Source: Anaeropeptidivorans aminofermentans (GTDB lineage Bacteria > Bacillota > Clostridia > Lachnospirales > UBA5962). Taken from it: a stretch of 64,000 nucleotides of DNA. Shown one piece after another: positions 53,738 to 62,336 of the stretch. A program made the translations under genes and the position numbers. The notes below the pieces were generated by a model. It was not told where the DNA came from. It saw only the letters and a program-made list of their open reading frames with translations, and did not search any database. Where the stretch lies: assembly GCF_940670685.1 (NCBI RefSeq), contig NZ_OW711693.1, positions 1,302,001-1,366,000 on the forward strand, in the 5' to 3' direction. The first letter of the stretch is position 1; each line of letters begins with the position of its first letter.

Positions 53738-54505
53738 ATAAAAAAGTTTATAGGAACCATTGCAGGATATAAAGGAACTATTTTAATAATTGCCTTTAGT
53801 ATATTGCTCTATTTTTTTTCTACGGAAGGCAAAAGCTTGCTTGACCCTGTGCTTTTCCCAGGATTTTCAAAGATAATTCCTGTTTTTTTCGAGTCTATGC
53901 CTAAGCTTTTTACGAGCCTTATAAGTTCCCTTAAGCTTCTTATTCCGGGATATTTCGGAGGGGCTTTTACAGGCATCATTCTCGGCATAATTATAGGTAC
54001 AAATAAAGCCATTATGAAGAACCTAAAACCTATTATATTTGCCTTAAACCCCATACCGCCGTCTATGCTTGTTCCTTATTTAATAGCGCTTATGCCTACA
54101 TTTTACTTGTCATCTGTTGCAATCATATTTATAGGCTGTTTTTGGCCGTTTCTTAATGGAACTATAAACGGCATAGCCCTTATTGACAATAAATATCTGG
54201 ATAACGCAAAGGTTTTAGAGTTTAAAGGCATGAAAAAGCTTATAAATGTAATTCTTCCGGCAGCCTCCCCAATGATATTTGCAGGGGCCGGAACAGCTTT
54301 AAACTTTGCCTTTATTCTTCTGGCGGTTGCAGAAATGTTTGCCACAAATTCCGGCCTTGGCAGGTTTATACAATATTACGCAGACTTCTCAGACTATGCC
54401 AGGGTACTAGGAGGTTTATTCTTCACATCGGTTTTTATAGTTCTTGTAATGTACTCTTTTGACAGATTCAAAAAAAGGCTTTTATTCTGGACTGTAAGCA
54501 AATAA
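53738..54505 (+). CDS. ABC permease, SsuC/TauC type, probable ATA start
   Basis: The 255-residue frame has about six membrane helices with EAA-like NAKVLEFKGMKKLINVILPAASPMIFAGA. No ATG, GTG or TTG at the right place opens it: a TTG at 53804 lies inside the first membrane helix, whereas ATA at 53738 begins I-KKFIGTIAGYKGTIL, a normal amphipathic opening, with GGGGGTG 7 bases ahead. Either ATA is used, or it is a mutated ATG. It completes the importer encoded with the SsuB- and SsuA-like genes and lies 38 bp after the latter. Confidence 0.75.
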   Translation: MKKFIGTIAGYKGTILIIAFSILLYFFSTEGKSLLDPVLFPGFSKIIPVFFESMPKLFTSLISSLKLLIPGYFGGAFTGIILGIIIGTNKAIMKNLKPIIFALNPIPPSMLVPYLIALMPTFYLSSVAIIFIGCFWPFLNGTINGIALIDNKYLDNAKVLEFKGMKKLINVILPAASPMIFAGAGTALNFAFILLAVAEMFATNSGLGRFIQYYADFSDYARVLGGLFFTSVFIVLVMYSFDRFKKRLLFWTVSK

Positions 54506-54525
54506 ATTATATTTGAATATATTTT

Positions 54526-54561
54526 TAATTAAGGAGCCGTTTCATAGCGGCTCTTTAATTA
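54526..54561. terminator. Terminator after the SsuABC-like operon
   Basis: GAGCCG pairs with CGGCTC, extended by TTAATTAA-like arms; T-rich on the plus side (CTCTTTAATTATTT). It begins about 20 bp after the permease stop codon. Confidence 0.65.
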
Positions 54562-54937
54562 TTTAAGATGATATTAAAAGTTATGAACAAGAACGAGAAA
54601 AATTTCGAAATCTTAGGGATTGTGGTCTTAAAACCCTTGTGTTAGAATATTTCCATGAACAACTGCCATGTCAATATTTACTTAAATTATTATGCAATGG
54701 AATAATCTTTGCGCCTGCTGAAATTATTGAAACGTAAGGATGAGGGAAGCGGAAACATTTATTCCGGTTAAATTAAAGAGTAAATAGCATCTTTTATGAG
54801 CATAGCGGGAATCACAAACAAGTCTAAGGAGAGCCACTGAATTTAATTTGTTATGCCAAGTAAAATATTTAATCAGAAATTAAACATTAATTAGGATAAC
54901 AATATAATCTATTATTTAGAGAGGGCGGAAAACTCAC
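54562..54937. other. Intergenic before the deaminase gene
   Basis: About 375 bp without a gene. I looked for a purine riboswitch, given the downstream deaminase, and did not find the conserved three-way junction core. Promoter not located. Confidence 0.4.
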
Positions 54938-55963
54938 ATGCAAAACAAAAAGGTAACGAAAGAATTCATTCAAGGTCTGCCAAAAGCAGAGCTTCACCTC
55001 CATCTTGAGGGAACATTAGAGCCGGAGCTTAAGCTAAAGCTAGCAAAAAAGAATGGTATTGATATTGGACAGCATACAATTGAAGAGATAAAAGCAACGT
55101 ATCAGTTTGATTCTCTGAGTTCATTTTTACAGGTTTACTATCCGGCTATGAATGTACTGAGAGATGAAGACGATTTTTGCGAACTGGCGATGGATTACCT
55201 GAAGAAAGCGAAGATACATAATGTCAAATACGTAGAGTTATTTTTCGACCCGCAGGCACATACAACCAGAGGCATACCGTTTGAAACCGTCATTAACGGA
55301 TACTATAAGGCAACCATTGAGGCATGCGGGCTGGGTATTGAAGCTCATTTGATTATGTGCTTTCTGAGGGATATGTCAGCCGAATCCGCGATGGAAACAT
55401 ATAAGCAGGCACTGCCTTATAGGGATAAGATTTTAGGAATCGGCCTGGATTCAGACGAGAGAAACAATCCGCCGCGCAAGTTCGCCGATGTTTTTGCTCT
55501 GGCGAAAAAAGATGGTTTTCATATCACCATGCATTGTGACGTTGACCAGGAGAACTCTATTGGTCATATCCGAGAAGCATTGATGGATATTGGCGTAGAG
55601 CGCCTGGACCACGGTACGAATATTGTGGAAGACCCTTCTTTGGTTGCTTATATTAAGGAGCGTGGCATTGGACTTACGTGCTGTCCTATGTCCAACGGCT
55701 TTATTGTAGATGACCTAAAGGGGAAGGAGATGCTTGAGCTTTTGCACCAGGGCATTAAGGTTACAGTTAATTCAGATGACCCTGCGTACTTCCAGGGCTA
55801 TATATCGGATAATCTGTTTGCATTAGCCGAAAAGTACGACATGACGCAGGAAGATATCATTCAGATTGCAAAGAACTCTTTTGAAATAGCTTGGATTTCT
55901 GACGAAAAGAAAAAAGAGTATTTGAATATGATTGACGAATATGTCGCTTCTTCTAATTGTTAA
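54938..55963 (+). CDS. Adenine/adenosine deaminase-like amidohydrolase with altered motif
   Basis: The 341 residues follow the COG1816 plan: LPKAELHLHLEGTLEPEL (metal His pair), FFDPQAHTTRGIPFETV, LDHGTNIVED and VNSDDPAYFQGY. The layout, with SFLQVYYPAMNVL, is closer to bacterial adenine deaminase of the Pa0148 type than to adenosine deaminase. The segment that should read HAGE, holding the catalytic glutamate, is MHCDVDQENS at 198-207, so the metal His is kept while Val or Asp takes the Glu place. The substrate may differ. AGAGGG precedes the start. It stands alone between terminators. Confidence 0.82.
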   Translation: MQNKKVTKEFIQGLPKAELHLHLEGTLEPELKLKLAKKNGIDIGQHTIEEIKATYQFDSLSSFLQVYYPAMNVLRDEDDFCELAMDYLKKAKIHNVKYVELFFDPQAHTTRGIPFETVINGYYKATIEACGLGIEAHLIMCFLRDMSAESAMETYKQALPYRDKILGIGLDSDERNNPPRKFADVFALAKKDGFHITMHCDVDQENSIGHIREALMDIGVERLDHGTNIVEDPSLVAYIKERGIGLTCCPMSNGFIVDDLKGKEMLELLHQGIKVTVNSDDPAYFQGYISDNLFALAEKYDMTQEDIIQIAKNSFEIAWISDEKKKEYLNMIDEYVASSNC

Positions 55964-56032
55964 ACTGACTTTATTGAATAGGGGAAGCTGGTTTAATCTT
56001 TATCGAAAAATAAATTAGCAATAAATAGGGTT

Positions 56033-56072
56033 ATCAGGCTAAAAGATACGATATCGTATCTTTTAGCCTGAT
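56033..56072 (+). terminator. 40-bp perfect palindromic terminator
   Basis: ATCAGGCTAAAAGATACGAT and its exact complement with no spacer, followed by TTTTTT. It ends the deaminase transcript about 70 bp after the stop codon. The palindrome includes an EcoRV-like GATATC centre. Confidence 0.85.
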
Positions 56073-56138
56073 TTTTTATATTCTGATGAACGAGAGATTA
56101 TTTTCTATTTTCAGAAATATTAAACACTGTTATCAGGG

Positions 56139-56375
56139 ATAGTAATTTAAAGTTAAATAGTAGCAAAGCCGTATATTCATGCAGGCTTAAAAATGTGCCA
56201 TTTCCGAAGGAAATCCGTGTTTTTATACCAAATGAACTTGGAAAAGAATACAGGCGTAAGCCAGGGACCCTTTTTAAGTGAGAGTTTTTTTACCGTTATC
56301 AAGCTTGTTTTAGTTGGTAACAATGAGACTGCTGAGAATACGCTTTTGCTCCTTCTTTATTATAAATTTACTATA
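56139..56375. repeat. Dispersed hairpin repeat, copy D (long form)
   Basis: Begins ATAGTAATTTAAAG with TAGTAGCAAAGCCG and ends with CTTTTGCTCCTTC, TATAAATTTACTATA. It contains an extra segment of about 100 bp (CCAAATGAACTTGGAAAAG to GAGACTGCTGAG) that only copy A shares. A 77-codon frame inside it (56193-56426) is an accident of the repeat. Confidence 0.7.
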
Positions 56376-56860
56376 TGCTGCGATACGATAATTCTAAGAG
56401 CGTATTTCAATGAACACGATAACTGATTGATAGTATAACGAAGAGATACATATGATAGTTGTGCTTAACAGCACATTGATAAATGCGTAGCCGCATTTGA
56501 TATAAACATAGTAGAACTGAAGAATCATACAGATAAAAAAGATACCGACGATATTTTAGAAAAAATAATAATGAAATCCATCCTATCCTCGTCCGAAATC
56601 ATAGTGTTATAAAAAAATTATAAAACCCTTTAATAGCCGGCAAAAGGCAGTCAACTGATTATTTTTATAAGGAAGAGGCAGTTATAGTTATGAACAAGAT
56701 AAAGATAATAAGCCCAACGAAACCTTTGGAACAAGACAATTAGAAATTACCTTTTCCTTATCCCGTAGGTGCCAACTATAGTGAAATCTGATTATCGAAA
56801 ATGATGATATTGCATATGAACAATTACAAAAAAAACCAATGGATAAGAGGCTTTAATAAA
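56376..56860. other. Intergenic
   Basis: About 485 bp without a supported gene or RNA, with stops in all frames. Confidence 0.4.
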
Positions 56861-56889
56861 TTGAAAATCCTTTTAGGGTTATGTATAAT
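56861..56889 (+). promoter_or_regulatory. Sigma-A-type promoter of the TudS-like/ABC operon
   Basis: TTGAAA at 56861 and TATAAT at 56884 are separated by 17 bases, a near-consensus promoter. Transcription would start about 45 bases before the ATG at 56941, which fits the choice of that start over the earlier ATG at 56881 that lies inside the promoter. Confidence 0.75.
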
Positions 56890-56940
56890 AACACTTACTT
56901 AACATTATTTTACAAGAATTTTACAATTCGAGGTACTCCT

Positions 56941-57525
56941 ATGAATGATAAATACATTGTTTTTATTTCTCATTGTTTTTTTAATCCCCATTCTAAGGTT
57001 ATTAATTACGGAAAGAATCCAATCGAAGGCGAACCGATTATCAGAGGGAAAATACTGTCCCTTTTTTTTGAGCATAATATCGGGGCCATACAGCTTCCCT
57101 GCCCTGAAATGGTTTGCTACGGATTAAAAAGATGGGGCCATGTAAAGGACCAGTTTGAACACATTCATTATAGGAAAGTATCCAGAGAATTGCTTATGCC
57201 CTATATAGATGAACTGAAAGAGTATATAAATAACGGCTATCAGCTTTTTGGGGTTATTGGAATTGAGAGAAGCCCTTCCTGCGGTGTTGCCAAAACCTAT
57301 CGTGGAGACTGGAAGGGAGAAATCGGCGGTAATCCTCTCTTTAAGGATAATCAGGTAGAGGGTATATACCTTGCCGATGAAAAGGGCTTATTTATGGAAA
57401 TATTGGAAGAAATGCTTCTTGAAATAGGGATTAAGACTGCGTTCTACGGCTACAGCCCTAAAGAAGGAGAAGAATTCCAAAAGCTTATAGAAGATAAAAT
57501 TAAGGCGGTAGCGAAAAATGGCTAA
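56941..57525 (+). CDS. TudS-related putative desulfidase (CD3072 type)
   Basis: The 194-residue protein keeps the three cysteines of the DUF523/TudS family that bind a [4Fe-4S] cluster: FISHCFFNPHSK, IQLPCPEMVCYG and GIERSPSCGVAKTY. TudS removes sulfur from 2-thiouracil. The form seen here matches what is called the CD3072 subgroup, whose substrate is not known. The start at 56941 has GAGGT and lies downstream of a clear promoter. It overlaps the following ABC ATPase gene by 8 bp, so it is tied to a carbohydrate-type importer. Confidence 0.82.
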   Translation: MNDKYIVFISHCFFNPHSKVINYGKNPIEGEPIIRGKILSLFFEHNIGAIQLPCPEMVCYGLKRWGHVKDQFEHIHYRKVSRELLMPYIDELKEYINNGYQLFGVIGIERSPSCGVAKTYRGDWKGEIGGNPLFKDNQVEGIYLADEKGLFMEILEEMLLEIGIKTAFYGYSPKEGEEFQKLIEDKIKAVAKNG

Positions 57526-58570
57526 ACTGTCGGTTAAAAACTTAAGCATGAAATTTAATGAAGTAACAGCTGTGGATAATGTAAGCTTTGATATAGAAGA
57601 AGGGGATTTTGTCACTCTCTTAGGCCCCAGCGGCTGCGGAAAAACCACAATTCTTTTTATGCTTGCAGGGATATATATGCCTACAGCAGGAGAAATATAT
57701 TTCTCCCATAAAAATGTAAGCAATATTCCTACTGAAAAAAGAAATGTGGGGCTTGTATTTCAAAATTACGCTCTTTACCCTCATTTAACAGTGTATGAAA
57801 ATATTGCCTTTCCCCTTAAAATGACAGGCATGAAGAAAAAAGAAATCCAAAGTCAAATTGAAGACGTTGCTGAAATGGTGCAGATAACAGAGCTTTTTAA
57901 AAGAAAGCCTTCTCAGCTTTCAGGCGGGCAGCAGCAGAGAGTTGCCATTGCAAGGGCCATTGTGAAAAAGCCAGAAATACTTCTTCTTGATGAGCCTCTT
58001 TCAAACCTTGATGCAAGGCTCCGTATTGAGACCAGAGAGGAAATTCTTGCTTTACAGAAAAAGGCGAAAATCACCACGGTTTTCGTAACCCATGACCAGG
58101 AAGAGGCCTTAAGCGTTTCGGACCGTATTATCCTGATGAATAAAGGGAAAATTGTCCAGAGCGGAACTCCCTATGAGCTTTATTATAAGCCGGAACATCA
58201 GTTTTCCGCCGAGTTTATCGGAAACCCTTTAATAAATACCTTCCATATTCAAATAAACGACGGGAAGGCTTTTATAAAAGAACTGAATTATCCTCTTTCC
58301 GGGGCCGTAAACAAGCCCTGCTGTTTATGCATGAGGGCAGAGCATATCAGGCCTGCTTTAGAAAATGAGCCCTTTATTGAAGGCAGAATTAAAAGCAGCC
58401 GGATTTCCGGAAAGGAAAGAATAGCCACTGTAGCAATCGATGACAGTGTTATCAGCTGTTATCTGCCCTTTGAAAGCAACGTCCTAACAGGGGAGCGTAT
58501 TAAGCTTTCTCTGGATATACATAAGGCATTTTTATTCGATGAAAAGACAAAGACTAAAATAGAAATTTAA
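57518..58570 (+). CDS. Carbohydrate-type ABC ATPase (UgpC/MsmX class)
   Basis: The 350-residue ATPase has LGPSGCGKTT, VFQNYALYPHLT, LSGGQQQRVAIARAIV, ILLLDEPLSNLDARLR and FVTHDQEEALSVSDRI, plus a C-terminal TOBE/OB-like regulatory domain (about 240-350). This group energises sugar and glycerol-phosphate importers. The gene overlaps that of the TudS-like protein by 8 bp. Two permease genes and a binding-protein gene follow. Confidence 0.9.
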   Translation: MAKLSVKNLSMKFNEVTAVDNVSFDIEEGDFVTLLGPSGCGKTTILFMLAGIYMPTAGEIYFSHKNVSNIPTEKRNVGLVFQNYALYPHLTVYENIAFPLKMTGMKKKEIQSQIEDVAEMVQITELFKRKPSQLSGGQQQRVAIARAIVKKPEILLLDEPLSNLDARLRIETREEILALQKKAKITTVFVTHDQEEALSVSDRIILMNKGKIVQSGTPYELYYKPEHQFSAEFIGNPLINTFHIQINDGKAFIKELNYPLSGAVNKPCCLCMRAEHIRPALENEPFIEGRIKSSRISGKERIATVAIDDSVISCYLPFESNVLTGERIKLSLDIHKAFLFDEKTKTKIEI

Positions 58571-58583
58571 TTCAGGTGCATCT

Positions 58584-59468
58584 ATGAAACCTTCAAAAAA
58601 AGAAGCTTTAAAGGGATATTTATGTATATTGCCGGCCCTTGTTATCCTGGGGGTTTTTCAGATATATCCTATTTTTAAAGCTATGGTTATGAGCTTTTAT
58701 ACAAAATATAATTATATGAAAGACGAGGTTTATGCCGTAGGCCTTGGGAACTTTTCGGATATTTTAAAGGACCCAGACTTCTGGACAGCCCTTAAAAACA
58801 CTTCTTTATTTGTGCTGGGGGTCGTGCCGGCTACTTTAATTATTTCTCTTTTTATTGCCGTTCTTTTGAACAGGAAGATTAAGTTTAAAGGCATTTTTCA
58901 AAGTATTTATTTTATCCCTTTTATCACTTCCTCCGTTGCCGTAGCTTCCGTATGGAAATGGATCTTTGATTCAAAATTCGGGCTTTTGAATTATATTTTA
59001 GGCTTCTTCAGAATAGATCCCATTAAATGGCTGATAGACCCGAAATGGGCTATGGCAAGCTTGATTATATTCAGTATATGGAAGAACTTAGGCTATAACA
59101 TCATTATTCTTCTGGCAGGCCTCAGCAATATCGACGGCACTTATTACAGAGCGGCAAAGGTAGACGGAGCAAGCCGGTGGCATATTCTCACGAAGGTAAC
59201 AATACCTCTTCTTATGCCAACTTTGACTTATGTAAGCATTATGTCTCTTATCGGCTCCTTTAAAGTATTTGATGAGGTTTATATCCTCTTTGAAAGAGGG
59301 GCAGGTCCTGCCAAAAGCTGCCTTACCCTTGTATTTTATATTTACGATAAATTTGCCACCAAATATGCCTATGGCATTGCTTCTGCCGCAACCATGGTTT
59401 TGTTTGCCATTGTTCTTGCAATAACTCTTTTGCAATTAAGGCTTTCAAAAAAATATTCTGCATCTTAA
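58584..59468 (+). CDS. ABC permease, MalF/UgpA type
   Basis: A 294-residue protein with about six helices and the EAA motif YYRAAKVDGASRWHILTKVTIPLLMPT. It is the first permease of the carbohydrate-type importer and lies 13 bp after the ATPase gene. The opening KEALKGYLCILPALVILGVFQIYPI is standard for the family. Confidence 0.9.
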   Translation: MKPSKKEALKGYLCILPALVILGVFQIYPIFKAMVMSFYTKYNYMKDEVYAVGLGNFSDILKDPDFWTALKNTSLFVLGVVPATLIISLFIAVLLNRKIKFKGIFQSIYFIPFITSSVAVASVWKWIFDSKFGLLNYILGFFRIDPIKWLIDPKWAMASLIIFSIWKNLGYNIIILLAGLSNIDGTYYRAAKVDGASRWHILTKVTIPLLMPTLTYVSIMSLIGSFKVFDEVYILFERGAGPAKSCLTLVFYIYDKFATKYAYGIASAATMVLFAIVLAITLLQLRLSKKYSAS

Positions 59469-59558
59469 TTCTGATGAAATCATAGCATAATCCTTTGCTT
59501 TTACTTTATATATTCAGAGGTAAGAGGAAATGGATTCCACATATGAGCGAGGGTACTT

Positions 59559-60380
59559 ATGAAGAAAAAAACCGTGAATATAACAACTTACATAGCTTTG
59601 ATAGCAGGAAGCGTTATCACCATACTGCCCTTTATCTGGATGATTTTAACTTCTTTTAAAACAAGCGGCGAAATTTATGCCATGCCCCCGTCTTTACTGC
59701 CGAAAAGCTTTCATCTGGATAATTATAGCGTGGTATTTAATAAAATACCTCTTTACACTTATTTGTTAAACAGTATATTTATCGCCGCCTGCGTCACTGC
59801 GGCTACGGTAATAACGTCGGTGCTTGCGGCTTATGCCTTTTCTAATTTAAAGTTTCCCGGCAGGGACCTATTGTTTTCCATGATTATAGCTACCATGATG
59901 GTGCCAAGCGAGCTTTTGATTATACCGAACTTTGTTACGCTGTCTAAATTAGGTTGGATTGATACTTATTACGCTTTGATTATCCCTTGGACAACCAGCG
60001 TGTTTTCTATATTCTTTTTGAGGCAGTTCTTTTTAGGTATCCCTAAGGAGTTATATTATGCGGCAAAGGCCGACGGCTGTTCCGATTTTAAATATATTGT
60101 GAAAGTTATGGTTCCAATTGCACAGCCTGCCATATTGACTGTTGCCATACTTAAGATTATCTATAGCTGGAATGAGTTTTTATGGCCTCTTTTGGTTACC
60201 AATTCAGAGAAGCTAAGAACCCTTCCTGTGGGCATCTCTTCTTTTATTACAGACAGCAGCGTAAGCCATAACCACGTTTCCGCCTATGCAGTTATCACTA
60301 TACTGCCTATATTTATCCTTTATTTGTTTTTTAGAAAGTATATTATTGCCGGTTCTGCCAGAAGCGGAATTAAAGGCTAA
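59559..60380 (+). CDS. ABC permease, MalG/UgpE type
   Basis: The 273-residue partner permease has six helices and the EAA motif YYAAKADGCSDFKYIVKVMVPIAQPAIL, with LPFIWMILTSFKTSGEIYAMPP at the start. It follows the first permease after 90 bp and precedes a structured intercistronic region. Confidence 0.9.
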   Translation: MKKKTVNITTYIALIAGSVITILPFIWMILTSFKTSGEIYAMPPSLLPKSFHLDNYSVVFNKIPLYTYLLNSIFIAACVTAATVITSVLAAYAFSNLKFPGRDLLFSMIIATMMVPSELLIIPNFVTLSKLGWIDTYYALIIPWTTSVFSIFFLRQFFLGIPKELYYAAKADGCSDFKYIVKVMVPIAQPAILTVAILKIIYSWNEFLWPLLVTNSEKLRTLPVGISSFITDSSVSHNHVSAYAVITILPIFILYLFFRKYIIAGSARSGIKG

Positions 60381-60390
60381 TTATATAAAT

Positions 60391-60459
60391 TAACGTGAGT
60401 TCGGCAAAGCCTTGCCCCTTGGTTCACCAGGGGAAAGTCGGAGGACTTTTCACGTTAAA
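60391..60459 (+). ncRNA. Structured intercistronic RNA, multi-hairpin junction
   Basis: TTAACGTGA (60391) pairs exactly with TCACGTTAA (60451). Inside lie three hairpins in series: GGCAA-AGCC-TTGCC, a CCCCTTGG...CCAGGGG stem, and AAAGTC-GGAG-GACTTT. The result is a cloverleaf-like four-way junction of 69 nt in the 118-bp gap before the binding-protein gene. It is not a terminator (no T run). It may protect or process the transcript so that more binding protein is made, or be a repeated genomic element. I do not recognise a named RNA family. Confidence 0.55.
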
Positions 60460-60498
60460 TTAGAAATTATAATACATACGAAAGGAAGTAAGATTATA

Positions 60499-61869
60499 AT
60501 GAAAAAGTCAATTGCAAAGGCATTGTCTCTTTTATTGGCAGCAGGGCTTATCGTAAGCGGCTGCGGATCCAAAGGTTCAAATGAAGCGGCTCCTGCTCCT
60601 TCAGAAACACAGACACCGGCACCTTCCGAAACGAAGCCTGCGGAAAAAAGCGAGGAGCCGAAAGAGGTAGTGGAAATAGAATTCTGGCACGCTATGAGCG
60701 GTACAAACGGTGAGGCCCTTCAAAATATCGTTGATAAATATAACGAAACCCATGAATATGCTAAGGTTAACGCCGTTTTCCAAGGCAAATACACGGAGCT
60801 TTTTGAAAAGATTTCAGGCGCGGCCCAGTCCAAGACGCTTCCTGCCATGTCTATGATTTATGCCAATAGGCTTACAGCCTATATCATGAACGGTTATGTT
60901 CAGGAGCTGGATAGCTTTATTAACGATTCTGAAAAGGGGTTAACGCCTGAAGAGCTGAAGGATATTCCTGCTATATTTACAGAGCGTTCCAAATGGGGCG
61001 ATGTTACTTATACCATGCCCTGTAACAAAAGCGTATATTTAATGTTTTATAATGAAGATATGCTGAATGAAGCCGGCGTTTCCGTTCCTACCACATGGGA
61101 AGAGCTTAGAACCGCCGCGGAAAAATTAACAAAAGACGGCGTTATCGGCGTAGGTTTTAATAAATCCGTGGGAACGGATTTCAGCTACTGGGTAGAGCAG
61201 GCAGGCGGCCATTTAATGGATGAAAACGAAGAAAGTATTACCTTCAATTCTCCTGAAACCATTGAAGCTTATGAATTTATCACAGGCATGGTGAAAGAGG
61301 GTATCGGTATGATTAGCTGGGAAGAAAGCTATATTACGGGCCCCCTTACAAGAGGTGAGCTTGCCATAGGCTTTACTACCACTTCAAACACCGTAGATAT
61401 TTATAACGGTGCAAAGGAATTCGGCACAAATATTAAAAGCGCCGAGGTACCGGCAGGTAAGGTTAAGGCAGTTACTTTCTCAGGAACAGATATGACAATG
61501 TTTAACACCGTTTCAGACGCTGAAAAAGAAGTTGCATGGGATTTTATGAAATTCTGGATGGATACAGAAAACACAACCCAATGGGGCATTGAATCAGGCT
61601 ATCTTCCTCTTACCTATTCAGCTTTTGAAACAGAAGAATTTAAGGCTTATCTTGCAGAAAATAATCTTAAAGCACCTGCTTTAAACTGCTTTGATTACGG
61701 CTTTAGAGATCCAAGTGCTTTAAATGCCATTGCTATTCACTCAAGCATGCAGACAGCCATGGAAAAAATTGTTCTTGAAGGCATGGATATTGCAGAAGCA
61801 GTTGCGGAAGCGGAAGCCACAGCCACAAAAGAGATGAACGACGCAAAGGCTAATTTTGATAAGAAATAA
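60499..61869 (+). CDS. Carbohydrate-type ABC substrate-binding lipoprotein
   Basis: The protein has a lipoprotein signal with the box VSGCGS, a Pro/Ala/Glu-rich linker and a UgpB/MalE-type binding domain: IEFWHAMSGTNGEALQNIVDKYNE, FEKISGAAQSKTLPAMSM, YTMPCNKSVYLMFYNEDMLNEAGVSVPTTWEEL and a late MDTENTTQWGIESGYLPL. FWHAMSG resembles glycerol-3-phosphate binding proteins (UgpB). The ATG at 60499 (GGAAG site) is preferred; the frame upstream runs into the hairpin RNA. It is the last gene before a terminator. Confidence 0.9.
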   Translation: MKKSIAKALSLLLAAGLIVSGCGSKGSNEAAPAPSETQTPAPSETKPAEKSEEPKEVVEIEFWHAMSGTNGEALQNIVDKYNETHEYAKVNAVFQGKYTELFEKISGAAQSKTLPAMSMIYANRLTAYIMNGYVQELDSFINDSEKGLTPEELKDIPAIFTERSKWGDVTYTMPCNKSVYLMFYNEDMLNEAGVSVPTTWEELRTAAEKLTKDGVIGVGFNKSVGTDFSYWVEQAGGHLMDENEESITFNSPETIEAYEFITGMVKEGIGMISWEESYITGPLTRGELAIGFTTTSNTVDIYNGAKEFGTNIKSAEVPAGKVKAVTFSGTDMTMFNTVSDAEKEVAWDFMKFWMDTENTTQWGIESGYLPLTYSAFETEEFKAYLAENNLKAPALNCFDYGFRDPSALNAIAIHSSMQTAMEKIVLEGMDIAEAVAEAEATATKEMNDAKANFDKK

Positions 61870-61889
61870 GATTAATAAAGAATAAGTCT

Positions 61890-61931
61890 AAAAAGGGCTT
61901 CGCAGAATAAATCCTGCGGAACCCTTTTTTT
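61890..61931 (+). terminator. Terminator after the carbohydrate-type ABC operon
   Basis: AAAAAGGG...TTCGCAG pairs with CTGCGGAA...CCCTTTTT and is followed by T. It begins 21 bp after the stop codon. Confidence 0.85.
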
Positions 61932-62112
61932 AGCTTATAGTTCGGATGACGGACTTTGGCCTTATAGAAAATACTTCTGAAAGTTTAACGATAAATAGTA
62001 TTTTACAGGAGCAAAGGTCTTATACTTCTGTTATTTAATAATAGATGTTGATTCGATATGTCTTATAGTAAATTTACTTTTCTTCCGGAATAAGTAACGG
62101 GCTCCAAGAAGG

Positions 62113-62252
62113 TATATGGTAAATTTAAAATTAAAAGTAGCAAAGCCGTATATTCACACAGGTTCAAAAATGTACCGTTTCCGAAGGGAATCCGTATTTT
62201 TGCGCCTGATGAGAATAGGCTTTTGCTACTTCTTTATATGAAATTTACTATA
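62113..62252. repeat. Dispersed hairpin repeat, copy E
   Basis: Short form: TATGGTAAATTTAAAATTAAAAGTAGCAAAGCC at the left and GGCTTTTGCTACTTC...AAATTTACTATA at the right, with the TTTCCGAAGGGAATCC core. A stray left-end piece (TTATAGTAAATTTAC) lies 50 bp upstream at 62063-62077. Confidence 0.75.
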
Positions 62253-62336
62253 AAATCAAGGAAAAGCAAATTTACAACGCTGCTGTTTTACTTTTATTCG
62301 AGTATATGGGTTAATATAGGTGCTAATTAGATTACC

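Noticed and set aside
54562-54937. Possible purine riboswitch before the deaminase gene
   Set aside because: The conserved core and three-way junction could not be found.
56193-56426. 77-codon frame
   Set aside because: It lies within the long form of the dispersed hairpin repeat and has no ribosome site.
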